Shown here: positions 35,365 to 46,600 of the stretch, piece after piece
How the letters are laid out: every line of letters begins with the position of its first letter
How positions within the stretch are numbered: position 1 is the first letter of the stretch
Source: Platycnemis pennipes
Taxonomy: Eukaryota; Arthropoda; Insecta; Odonata; Platycnemididae
Direction of reading: 5' to 3'
Length of the DNA stretch: 64,000 nucleotides
Assembly: GCA_933228895.1 (NCBI GenBank)
Contig: OW121848.1
Coordinates: 162,084,688 to 162,148,687 of the forward strand
Notes under the pieces: model-generated
Databases searched by the model: none
What the model saw: the letters and a program-made list of their open reading frames with translations, nothing else
Told to the model about the DNA's origin: nothing
Made by a program: the position numbers and the translations under genes

Positions 35365-35420
35365 ATTCTGGGTAGCATGGTGGTTAGCGCATTTATCCGG
35401 AAATGCTAATGGCTTTCGCG
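35365..35420 (+). repeat. tRNA-like SINE fragment
   Basis: GGTAGCATGGTGGTTAGCGC is a good A-box region of a tRNA-like head. The B-box region (near 35,411-35,420, GGCTTTCGCG) is degraded. Only the head is visible. Confidence 0.4.
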
Positions 35421-35752
35421 AAGAACGGCAAAGAAAAATCAATCATCTCTAAGTGATTAAAAAAATCCTACTGTCTGTAAGGAAATCAAGTATCCAATCA
35501 TCCAATATTTTCAGTCGAATAAAAAATTTTGTGAAAATATCCTTCCTTTTTTTTACGACGAGTGTCCTACTTTTAAAAAATAAAAGAGCCACCTCTTAAA
35601 CAATTATACATTAGTGCCCTTTGAAATATTATTTTTGTAGGGCAACCTACCTTACGATTAACGAACCAAGAATCCAACAGCTAGCTGCTTTATCGTTTTT
35701 TTCTGGTGCAATATCGTGAACAAAAACTAGCTAGCTTCAAAATGTTTGACTT

Positions 35753-35930
35753 ATACGGATACAAATATGATTCTGTGTAAACAAATGTATGCTATCCAGG
35801 GATTGATTGCGTGGAGTACGAAATAATAAAATATGATTACGGATACGGATACAAATATGATTCTGTGTAAACAAATGTATGCTATTCAGGGATTACATGG
35901 AGTACGAAGTAATAAAATACATATAAAGAA
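35753..35930 (+). repeat. Tandem duplication, ~90-bp unit, two copies
   Basis: The unit containing ATGATTCTGTGTAAACAAAT, GTATGCTAT, CAGGGATT and GGAGTACGAA occurs at about 35,753-35,840 and 35,847-35,930. The second copy has a short internal deletion. Confidence 0.9.
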
Positions 35931-37245
35931 AGGATTAGCGTTTTCTGTAGTTAGTTGAGCAGTATAATTAGTTCCGAAAGTTGGGCCATAAGAGAAAAGG
36001 AGACATGTAGGCTCCAATCCGAAAAATGAGGGAAGGGCGCCTTAGTATCACACACGACACAGTGACGGAGGAAACTGGAAGGAAGAGTAACCGAAGAATG
36101 TTTTTCTGTGGCCATAAGCGACAGAAGGTGGTCAGAAAGGGCATTTTCCAGAAAGAGGAGTAGAAAATCTGGATTTAATGGCATTCAAATACTGAATAAA
36201 AGTGTCAACTTGAGATCCAGATTTTCTACTCCTATTTCTGTCAGTAAAGAAAAATAGTTCCTTCAGCATCAGTCAACAATTTAGATTAATTTAATCCAGT
36301 CGTTTCTTCTCTCTGCTAACCTCTCAAAAACTCATACTTTATCTCTTTTACTAAATGTCCCTTATGCCTGATGTGAGCCATTTCATTGACTCCAATTCGG
36401 GGCCGATTAAGTTGTTGCCTCTTTTTTTTTGAGGTTTTTTGGACATTTCTCTTCTCTCCCACTCTTTTTAGCTCCTATTTGTTTGTGACTCCGTCGCTCT
36501 AACATAAGTGGCAAACAAAGTTTTAAGTGAAACGTACTTCATGGAATTATATTTCAACCCAAACATCCTCTTGAAGCACCATTTTCATCCGACTTTGCCT
36601 GTTCGAAAAGGCTAGTGACATATAGCTAGAGAAATGGCACGCAATTCTGCCTTCATTTCTTGCCTTAAATACCTATTTAGGGTTTTGAACAAAAGATTAC
36701 CTACTTTTTCACTATTCAAAAACACCATTCCTTTTTGATGACGAATCTCCTGCTTTTTGAAACTAAAATAGGGAACTGAACGGAAAATTGAGGATGCTGG
36801 AAATATTCTTGGCTTTAATCGCAAGATGCACGAATAAGTGATGTGTCTTTCAAGTTTCTGTTGACTTCCCTGATAAATACTTATCATATTTGTCAATGAA
36901 AAAGTTCATAGAAAGTGGAGCAATACTTGAGAGTTGTAGGGCTAAACGTTATGCGTCAAGCTCCAAACACCATGCAATTCATGATTATTTAAGTGATTAC
37001 CTTCCTCAAAAAATTTGATTGCCCGATGCCCAAATTTATGCATGTAAAAATATATTTTTTGAAATCTAAGTAACTAAAATGCCGTGTTTAAAATACGCAG
37101 GTTTAAGTATTAACAACGTTTCTCTACTTTTACTTGAGTTTAATAATACCTCGCCATGTATAATTAAATATCAATATATTTAAATGACTATTAAATATAA
37201 CTGTCCTCTTTAATTGACTGAGGCAGGCGAGATGTAGTGGAAGGT
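35931..37245. other. AT-rich non-coding stretch
   Basis: No recognised coding or repeat feature. The longest frame (36,612-36,896 minus, 94 codons) has no motif. Confidence 0.5.
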
Positions 37246-37247
37246 AT

Positions 37248-37352
37248 ACATGTTTATAATAAAACACATTTTTCCACGGGTTTTATGTATCGAAACCGGT
37301 ACCGAAATAAAACATGTGGAAATAGTGCTTTCTTGTTTTATTATAAACATGT
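37248..37352. repeat. Hairpin element with perfect 19-bp arms and CGAAACCGGT core
   Basis: Perfect inverted arms at 37,248-37,266 and 37,334-37,352, plus imperfect inner arms at 37,274-37,286 and 37,307-37,319. The loop core (37,291-37,300) is CGAAACCGGT, the same ten bases found in the hairpin at 34,916-34,925. Its arms are unrelated in sequence to those of that hairpin. MITE-like. Confidence 0.7.
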
Positions 37353-37539
37353 CCTCCTTAACTTCGCCGTACTCCATCTTCCACATTATTTGTTGAATAG
37401 TCGTGCTTTTGCAAATTCCAAAAATTATTCAAAAACCAACGACCTGGGTTTTGACAAGCATTGCAGTAATTGTAAAAGAATGATCGTTCAACGCATAGTT
37501 GAGTCTTTTCCTAGCAGGTAACAAGTCACTTTCTTGTCA

Positions 37540-38005
37540 ACATCTACCTCTACACGATACCCTGCAAGCCACCGCGAGGGTGTGTGGCAGGGGTTGAAGA
37601 TTACCAAGCATGCACTACTAACATGCAAACAAGCCACTAAAGTATTTCATGCAACTAGATTGTTAGTATCTATAGTATTTGAGGGGTTAATATATGCATC
37701 ATGCAGTACAGAATACTCTAAAATATTTCCCCTACCCCTTTGCTATGCTGACTATTCTGTTCTCTTATAGTACGGGGGGAAAATGCCATTTTGAATCTAT
37801 CGGTACGACAATCTATCTCCCTAATCTTATTTATCTGGTCGAATCTAGCATAATACGCTGGTTTTTTTAATACGTGTCTAACATCTTCAGTAAATCTATC
37901 CGATTGAAATTTCTCTAATAGATTTAATCTGCACTTTAACCTACGCTCTGATAATGATTACCACCCTAATTCTTTTATTAATTCTGAAACGCTACTCAAT
38001 ACATC
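37540..38005 (-). mobile_element. 5'-truncated LINE copy (subfamily A)
   Basis: Begins with the reverse tail block (CATCTACCTCTACACGATAC then CCTGCAAGCCACC) and continues through the 3' UTR into the ORF2 C-terminus, up to the equivalent of VSELIQELGWESLSE. Similarity fades between 37,995 and 38,012, where the ATPase-like fragment begins. Confidence 0.9.
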
Positions 38006-38019
38006 ATACGAACGATGAA

Positions 38020-38340
38020 ACCGTCACCAGTGAAGTACAGCACGTACCTGATTTATTATCATATCTTCAAGAAATAGCTGATGAGTTTCCTGTAAAGGGT
38101 CGATTTGTACTAACAGGGTCTCAAATTTTTGCCCTCAGTCATCATGTGTCTCAATCTCTTTCAGGGCGTATAGGCATGACAACACTAGTGCCTATCAGTT
38201 TATCCGAGCTTGGTACACCTATAAACGTTAATTCAGCTATTTTTAAGCATCAAGACGAAGTGAGTTTGACGATTAACTTTTTCATCATTACTGAAGTGGG
38301 GTTTCACTCCTCTACTGAGCTCGCGTTATGCATACGGTGA
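38020..38340 (+). pseudogene. Fragment resembling prokaryotic AAA_14/DUF4143 ATPase
   Basis: The plus frame reads SEVQHVPDLLSYLQEI (from 38,029), then GRFVLTGSQIFALSHH, VSQSLSGRI and LVPISLSELG (to about 38,220). These match in order the Walker B region (DEVQ, here SEVQ), the sensor-1 strand (FILTGSQ), the SLAGR box and the LxPFSLxEL box of the bacterial/archaeal ATP-binding family AAA_14 with a C-terminal DUF4143. About 67 codons are uninterrupted. The N-terminal Walker A part and the DUF4143 part are missing. The frame then runs to a stop at 38,340 in sequence I do not recognise, and its left side merges into the truncated LINE. The Walker B Asp is replaced by Ser, so it is not a working ATPase. 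Most likely a horizontally acquired relic, for example from an endosymbiont. A contaminating read or misassembly is less likely because it is joined directly to a host LINE. Confidence 0.7.
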
Positions 38341-38875
38341 GATGGCGCCTCATTAATTGCACTCCCTTGCATCCGACACTGAAGCCGTGTTACCTCACGG
38401 CACCGCGGCCCCATTCAATTTTATGCAGGGATATCCACACGTGTGTCTCAGGCGCAGTGGGTTTCGAAGAGCGGTCGCGGGAGTGAGACCGCTTTGAACC
38501 TCAGCTTCGGCAAACAGCTGCGAATCGCTGCCCTCCAGACACGTACGTACCAATGCCGCGTGGCGCTCAGAGCGGAGATCCCTTGACCTTTGACCGGATT
38601 CAAAGCAGCCGTGGAGAGGAGTCGGGAGGGAAAGAAGAGGATTCCTCCCTTGATTTGCACGCCACCACGCGCGAGAATTCCCCCCTACCCCCCCCCCCCC
38701 CCACCCCCCCACCCTTCCCCCCCACTACCCACGTCCCTCCCGTTCCGAGTTTTGCAACTGCGTGCCCCGAAGGGTAACCGCGCAAAGGAACCGAGACATA
38801 GGAGTGTGGGGCGGGAGGTTCCAACAGTGATTTCTCTCTGCCTCTTACGCGCTGCGAGAGGCACCTGGTGAGTGA
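38341..38875. other. CpG-rich island next to the ATPase-like fragment
   Basis: CpG-rich sequence with a C homopolymer/CCCCCACCCC stretch at about 38,685-38,720. A CACCTGGTGAGT at about 38,869-38,880 looks like a splice donor. Overlapping frames on both strands are Pro-rich low complexity. Could be a promoter/first-exon region; nothing specific is recognised. Confidence 0.3.
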
Positions 38876-39361
38876 TCCGTCAAGAAAGATCGCTTCAGAG
38901 CACCGCTAGATCCGCTGCACAGCAAGCAAACTTTTGAGTGAAGTACAGTGAAGTCGTAGTTGGAGTTGAAGGGACATTGTCCAAATATTTTGGCACGATG
39001 GTAATAAATGACATTATTGAACAACGTCAAGCTCACGTAAGTATGACTCAAAGAAAATGTACTCACAATAGAGTTTCATTACGAGTATTGGTATTACTAT
39101 TGGTACAATATATTAGGGGAAATAAGAACAAACAGGCTGGATTGTACAAAATTGAATGTGTTTAAAGATGATGGCCACTTTACCACACTTTAAGGAAAAT
39201 ATGCTCGTCCTTTCATTCTATTACATTCGGCCCCAAGTGTATCTACTTGGGAAGGCAGTGATCTTTGAGAAATATTCTACATGCTTAGAAACTTGATATG
39301 CAAGAATTGATCATAAGAGACCCTCGCCAATGCTGATAAAGGATCAGTTGCTACAGTGACA

Positions 39362-39425
39362 TATACATCAATGTAATGTCCTTCGAGCCACCGAGAGGGT
39401 GAATGGCAGGGGGATGTGTGGCAGT
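39362..39425 (-). mobile_element. Degenerate LINE tail fragment
   Basis: Minus-oriented tail only: ACATATACATCAATGTAAT, then GAGCCACCGAGAGGGTG and GGCAGGGGG. No 3' UTR or ORF2 sequence beyond the tail. Confidence 0.6.
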
Positions 39426-42099
39426 TTATGGTAACTCGTTCTTCAGCTCCGGGTGATTGGAAAGGAAAAGTAACATCTCTCTCTACCTTCCTTCGCTTTT
39501 ATTCTCTCGACATAAATACCACTCAATCATTGAGCTAGCGTTTGAATTGATCTGATACTCGTCCTCCATGTTGAGTGAGTCCATGAACGGGGAGGTGGGA
39601 AGCCGATCGGGGATTGTGATTGGCGTTGACAGAATGGAGCATGGTCCTTTGCTGAATTCTCCGTACATTTTGTAACAAAATCAAATATGGTTGAAGATAG
39701 GTTCTCAATAACTCCTCATGCAATTATATCTAATATTTTGGTAGCCTCAAATATAACCGTTCATTCCAATTCACTCTCATAATCATGTGAATAAACCAAA
39801 TATGCATAGGGAGATTAGCTTCAATAGTTGCATAGAACTTTAGCGGTGAAAATTCATAAATTCAAGATTTCTAAAAAGAGAAAAATTTCTAAAAAGTGAG
39901 TTACGAATGTCACATGAAATAAAAAAGAATGACATTTTACTTCCAAATAACTTTCCATATGCGTTTTTGCATGACGTAGAACTGCATGGAATTCCTCTAC
40001 GGAAATTATTTTCATTAATGATCCAGCTTCCCATTTCATAGTGAAACTCTTGGCTATCCATTCATAGCTTCATATGAATGAATAATTACATATACAAATA
40101 CGCGCCAATAGACGCATAATACATATTCAGTTCTCTGTCGTAAAGAAGAACCGTTGAATAGCTAATAACTTTCAGTGCCTTAATACGCTTTTATTTTAGT
40201 TTTGTACGCTTTTCTAAAAGCCATCCACATAAGAGCCTTATACACTGGAGTTTAGATATCAGATTAATTTATTACAAATAGAAGTAGTATATCTCAATGG
40301 AATGTATTAACATCAAGAATGGTACAGGAATTTTTAAAATAATTCGGTCCTGATGCCCTTCAAGATATATATTTCATATTCAATGTAACTCAACACATAT
40401 TCAATATAATAATAATATAAAACAACAACTATATCCATAATGATGCTGATTCGCTCAAGTATGCATTCAAATTTCACTGCATTTTTGAAAGAATTTTCTC
40501 GAGATCGTGATAGGTGCACAGCCTCCTTAAGAAGAAAGGCAAGTGCACCTCTGTCGCTATATGTTTCACCATCCGTCTCCGCGCCTTGCTCGTCGTGAAG
40601 AATTTGGAATGTCTGACGCGTATGGCGAGGATGTTAAAGAGAGGAAAAAGAGCACCGTCCATTCCGGAGACATCCCACCAGATCAAAATGAGATGTGACG
40701 GACTCAGAACGACTGAAGATTGCACTCATCCGATATTCATGACCCGTTGTGCCCCTCGTACCTACTGAATCCCTTATCTTCCTCGCGTTATCTTTCGGAC
40801 ACTGTCCACGTGCGTTCATTTTTTTATCATATTCGATTCGAAAGGCTGACTCGGAAAAGCAGTCGCCGGAGCGCAGCTAAGAAGCCGATCCCTTCCCGTC
40901 TCACCGTGCGACCTGAGGATGTAATCCAGCATTCCATGAAATGAAAAATTCCGGCGGAAGTTACGGTGCAATGGAGAAATGCCGCCGATCTGTTTTCCTT
41001 TTTTCCTGTGATGTCCTTCGGTGATTTTCACTGCGCTTTTATAAAATTCATGAGAATACTTCTGTCAAGAAAATGACCCCGAGGAAAATCCATCTTATAG
41101 CCTTAAAAACAGTGTCCAACTTAGAGCGAATCGGCGTGGATGTTGCTAGGTAGATTGGGTGACCGGTACTATGGCCTTAAAAATTTGTGCCTAGGGAGTG
41201 TAGGTACCTATAGTTAACATTACAGTCTGCTGAAAGAAAAAAATACTTAGTACTTTAATATAATTTTCATGAGTGTAGGTACCGGCAAAAAATGAGAAAG
41301 CCGTTTACTTTATGTGGAGGATACAAATCCGGTTTTTCCTTATTATGTTCACTCATAAACTAAGAGACAACTATGAAAAGGTCAGATATACAAACATTTT
41401 ATTTTTTCATTTTTTATTTTTACGAAAACGAAACACTGTTTTACATACAGTTCTCTGAATTACAAAATAAAATACTTCACGAGGCTTCTCAATTCCCTGG
41501 GAGCAAGAAAAATATAGAAAAGAAAACTCCCCCACCACTCTTCTTTAGTGCTGCTAACAGTCAAATCAGAAAACAAAGAACTTAGAATAAAAGCGATATT
41601 ATGTGATGTGATAACATGAACACGAGACACGATGGCTTCTTTGTGATTTTTAATACTTTGCTTGGAATCCAAACGCATATCTGTGTTTATGTATTTTTCA
41701 AAAACTATATAGACTAGCGTAGTTGACCGTCGGTTAAGGGTAGTTTGGATGAATAATAAATGTATCACACGACTCCAATTTTTAAAATGTTACCTCCTTA
41801 GCCCCATATGCTTCCTACCTGTTATTATTCTATTCAAACCATCCATTCCTCTCCTTCCTCTATCTATCCAGCTATATTCCAATATCTATAGTTACCTTCC
41901 ACGAGCAATCTCTTATTTCTTCGACACATACGCATGACAGTATATCAGTTGGTGTAAGTTGGTATAAGGGTGTGTAGAATCAAGTATACATCTCCTCATA
42001 AGCATATGCTCACCACAGGTATTACACGTGCAGGAAATGTGAACTTTCCTAAACCAAACTCAGCTTCTTGAGATATGAAATGCCATCGGTACTATAATG

Positions 42100-42156
42100 C
42101 ATCTACATGTACGAGTTACCCAGCAAGCCACCGCGAGGGTGTGTGGTTGGTGAAAC
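42100..42156 (-). mobile_element. LINE tail fragment
   Basis: CATCTACATGTACGAGTTAC then CAGCAAGCCACCGCGAGGG and TGTGTGG. Only ~55 bp of the 3' tail block are present. Confidence 0.75.
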
Positions 42157-43057
42157 CTTGGGAGAGTAGCTCGGACTTCCTGCTAGAATAACTTGAGATT
42201 CGGTGTTTAGTAACATCCGAGATTACCTGCGAACAACTTCACAGCCCAAATATCTCACCTTCTTGTCATGCAGAGGGATTACACTATTTACTTCGGAAAC
42301 TGCAAGAATTTGAACAAATGACTAACTATTGCATCATATGTAGATCACTCTATGCCAGGAAACGGTTTACAGGTTTCACTTCAACTGGCGAGAGATACTG
42401 TTGTAAACGTTTCGCATCTGATAATGGTACTTGACATAATTTAAGTTTAAAAATTCACGGCTTACGATAGAAACATTACTGTTTGCAGTCACGTACTTAT
42501 CACGAATCTCGCAATTTAATATATTAGGCGGTAAAGTACAATCTACTATAACTTAAAAGGAAAATAAATTGAAACGACAAAAATTAATAATTTATTACTG
42601 TCTTTTAGAATTAGTGTCTCAAAGAGCGCATTGTGACAGACATTACGCAACGCCAGACAGTAGGTACTTGAAGGAATCAGCCTAATTTAACTATGTTAAG
42701 CCAAAAATCCCACCTTTTTCGTCCTCTCTTTCAGTTTCCATGCCCGGGATCCTCAACCGCCTTCCCTTAAACCCTTCGCTAACCACCAACTATTTCTCAC
42801 CCTTACGTTTCTCCATTTCCTCTTCACTGTAACAACCTAGGCCGTAATAAATTATTTTATTTTTGGATATCGCCCATTTTCATTATACCTAAGCATGTTT
42901 CAAGTCCAAGCGACATAGACTGAATCTTCATGATTCATCCCTTCATATCGCACACCACCGCATGCATTCAAGTACAAGGGTAAGTAGTCTAACGTTTAGC
43001 CTATCTAACGGCTAAGGGTATGTTACATCGTTTATCCTACTACTACGTATATACTCT

Positions 43058-43130
43058 GGGAGGAAATCAAACCCACGACCTTTGAGTTTCAGGCCAGTCC
43101 GCTACCAACCTGGCCACCAAAATGCCGGTA
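43058..43130 (-). mobile_element. tRNA-derived SINE head
   Basis: The minus strand reads GGTGGCCAGGTTGGTAGC (A box, 43,101-43,118) and GTGGGTTTGATTTCC (B box, 43,058-43,080), with tRNA-like spacing. It lies directly upstream of a LINE B copy that starts at about 43,135. Confidence 0.6.
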
Positions 43131-43134
43131 AGAT

Positions 43135-43617
43135 CTGTAAAGGCATGGTATGGTAATTTTATTAGTCTTACCAGCCTATTGGATTGACTGAAGTGGGAAT
43201 TTGTATTAGACCGTAAGTTGAAACTTAGCTTTAGCTTAACTTAGTATTTTAGCTTAAGTCCAAGGCAATATTTTAACTCATAATATTCAAAACATTTTGC
43301 AAACTCCGACTTACAATGGTACCTATACTGGGCAATGAACATAAAATTATATAAAATAAATACAGCTGTATCGATGGAGAGCATAGGTAGTTGCATGTTG
43401 GCATAAGGACTTTAAGATAACCCAACTAACAGCATGTTTTTGTATGCTTGCTCCGATATTCTAATATTTATTTTTTCAGTTTTATATTTCGGCTATAATA
43501 GGTATTGCCACCAATTCTTTTTGAGCATGATATATAATGCATGTTTTGTGTAAATTCACCCCCTTCCACCCACCTTTATGGTGGCTTGCAGGGTATTGTG
43601 CAGATATAGATGCAGAT
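43135..43617 (+). mobile_element. 5'-truncated LINE copy (subfamily B)
   Basis: The first part matches the 24,660-24,830 region of the other subfamily B copy (GGTAATTTTATTAGTCTTAC, GGGAAT, AAGTTGAAACTTAG) with many changes. It is followed by the B-type 3' UTR (AGGTAGTTGCATGTTGGC) and the tail CCACCTTTATGGTGGCTTG then CAGGGTATTGTGCAGATATAG. No reading frame survives. Confidence 0.85.
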
Positions 43618-46600
43618 CTGTTCAAGCTCTTTTCATGATTCACTGAATGTCTCCTGTAACGCTTGATCAAAAATGAGACGATTGCAGCCAAGATGGCAGT
43701 TGCAGGAATCTTGCTTCGAGGCAATGTGTGCGTATCCTCAAAAATATTTTTTTTAATTCTTGATATTAACTGAGTTGTAATGTACTTTTAAGGTACTTCT
43801 CCTGCCATTGCTAACGAAATGGACTTAAAAAGGCTTAACCCTGAAACAAACACGGCCTCCATGCCAGCAGAATAATTATAACTTGAAAGGCCAGCATGTT
43901 TCATGCCTGGACTTGGCCAAGTCTGTGAAATCAATTTCGTGAGAAGATTAAGGCGAATAGGCGGTAAACAACTCAAAGATATACCGATAGTTATCTCCTT
44001 CGAGACGGACTAATTTTGTGCTAGCTAAGGGATAAATAGGATGTACGATAAATATCGAGTACCGACTGAATTTTTATTTCGAAACTTATCCATCAATACC
44101 ATTCATTGCCTTCATATTTTAGACGGAAGTGCAACATATTAACAAAAAGGATCCTGATATGTTTATCCATAAAAAGTTGACTTTGCCTGGAGTGCATCAA
44201 GATTGCCTGTCTTCAGCATAATGTAAAGGAACAACAGGCCCGAAAAAGAAAGTTTTGGAAATCATAAGATATTTATGCTACTGCTAAAGTTTCAATACCT
44301 GATACCTAGAGTAACATTCTAGCCATGTTATTTAAAAAAAATATTTTTCTTACCTAATTTTAAAAACATTTATTCCTCCCGCTTTGCATTCCATAATGGA
44401 GAACTATTTTCGGCATTATATACCTAAAAATTTGTCAGAGAGACTTGAATTCTGCCTTTTATTAAAATGTTTGTAATGTGAGCCCAGTGTACGTAAAACG
44501 GCTCTCCAAGGAAGACGGAAGAAAGCAATTTTCACTTCCATCCAAAGAAAAGTTGGACCAATATCGAGAAGATATACATTTGATCCACTTGGGAAAATAG
44601 CTGATTTTGAAAGGAAACATGAACCTTATATTGAAAGGCCTGATATGCCTATTGAGGACTTCAGGAAACAGTGTCGGTTATTCATGGACTCTAGAAAAGG
44701 TCGATGAAGAAACGAAGGAAATAGAGAGGAAAACGATAAGGCAGTGGGAAAGATTTGAATTGGTTGCGAGGTGACGATAAATGCTCGGTAGTATAGAGGG
44801 CCACATTATGGGCCAATGAAGACCCTGGAATGGGCGACAGGCCTCCTTCTTACTCCACACAAGGTACAAATGATTGAGAAGACACACTCTAGACAAATGT
44901 GTCCATTGCATGGGCGCTGGCTCTGGTAACTAACGGGAAAACCATCTACACCCTAAGAAGAGGGAGAAAATGAGGTTCGTTATTTCCACACCGCATACTT
45001 TCATCACTGATATTTCAGTCTAAGCAGGCAATTCTGGTTGTTCGACTCACTTCCTTATTTACTGTCCAGTATATGTTTATCCGCACTATGGTGCAACTCC
45101 TTTGAACCTTGTTCACTTCTGAGTCCCTCGTGCTTTCCTCTCGCAGGCAGACCAAATCTAGAGAGACTTCGAAATCTCTGGAGAGATCTCAGAACTTCAT
45201 CTCCCTCCAACTCGCCCACAACTCCTTCTGTCTTTCTCATGAGCCTTAGTCGTGAGGCATCAATCAAAGTTCTTGGGGTTGCCGTTTGACACGCTGCGAA
45301 CGGAACGCACCAGATGGAAGGGAGCGCCCCTTGACTGAGAGACCCGGAGAAGTAAAGAAATTCGCGTAAGTAAGGGTAGAAGACGCACTCCAGTGAATTC
45401 TGAGAAAAATATAAGACCGAATCACAATTTTGGTAGGGCACCTTAAGTATTTTGCTGCAACTGTAACGCTTATAAGGTGATTATTAAATTGAGAGATTGT
45501 ATAACTTGCAAATATGTATTATGATGAATAGGGGAAAAGATTATTCTTATTAACACTCTGAAAGAAAAATTGAGCATCGTATCTAATCAAAAGCATATAT
45601 AATCGATAGTCGAATGGAGGCAAAGCAAAAAGTGAACAGTGAGAATTATAAATGGATGGCATTCACAAGCAAGTAGTGATAAAAATACGATGGGAAGAAC
45701 GATGTTGGTATGGTAAAGATGTATGATAGAAAAATTGAGTGAAACGTCGTGTCAAGCTTAAACTGTTCAACGACAAACCAGTCTTACGACTTGTGGCTAG
45801 GAATACGATTGAATAAATGAAAAAGTAATTAGCTTGCTTTTAGGAAAATTTTGATTAAACTTTCACACATAAAATCGATTACAAGTCTGACTTTTATCTT
45901 CACATTCCCCAGATAATAACAGTGAAAGATATCCAGGATAGTTCTGTGTGCAACAGTGATCAACCGAATTTTTATCAAATAAAATGTGAAAGGTGATATG
46001 GGTTATGTTGTTCGTGATGAATCTACAAATGGATTTTTTTTACTGGACTCTCTTTTCTTGAGGCACCCTTTTTTTTTAATTTCTTGAAAACACTCGGAAT
46101 TGTTTATATTTTCTTGTAGCGAATTTATTTGTTCTGTACATCTAATTGCTGAATAATGTATTCTGAAATGCATATGTAATACTAATACATGAACATGAAT
46201 TAATAAACTAAATTCCATTTCTATCACCCCAACTCGTTTATGGGAGCGGTACGGCAAAATTACCGATGAATCGACATATCCCAATGCAAACTTATTTCCG
46301 TTGGACAACAACGGTTGGGATCACTAAAAAACGTCGATGATCATCATACCAAAACAACATAACAACACTGAATCATTTTCTATAAGGCCTAAATGTGAAT
46401 GCAATGTAGAAAAATATCTATGTGGCAAGTAAAATGACATTGGGAGAAGATGAATTTGGCGAAAAACATGGAGAAGAGACATAAGGTGATAAAGAAACTA
46501 TTTATTTTAGCACAAAATTTCAAGAGCCGGATTCATCCAAGTAGGCAAGTATTTTTCCACAAGGATATGTCAATAATGTTGAGAGTGATTTGAGATGCTC

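Larger units (their letters stand above)
38876..43055. other. Non-coding stretch with LINE tail fragments
   Basis: Mostly AT-rich; 40,500-41,040 is GC-richer with frames on both strands but no domain. Two short LINE tails at 39,362 and 42,100 are listed separately. Confidence 0.5.

Noticed and set aside
37248..37352. Hammerhead ribozyme
   Set aside because: It shares CGAAACCGGT but has no CUGAUGA-like box or stem II.
37237..37521. Frame ending MIVQRIVESF just left of the truncated LINE as the missing N-terminus of the ATPase-like gene
   Set aside because: A few residues recall the start of AAA_14 proteins, but no Walker A motif follows and the match is too short.
45055..45441. 128-codon minus-strand frame
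   Set aside because: No domain recognised; an overlapping plus-strand frame of similar length exists, so this is probably chance.
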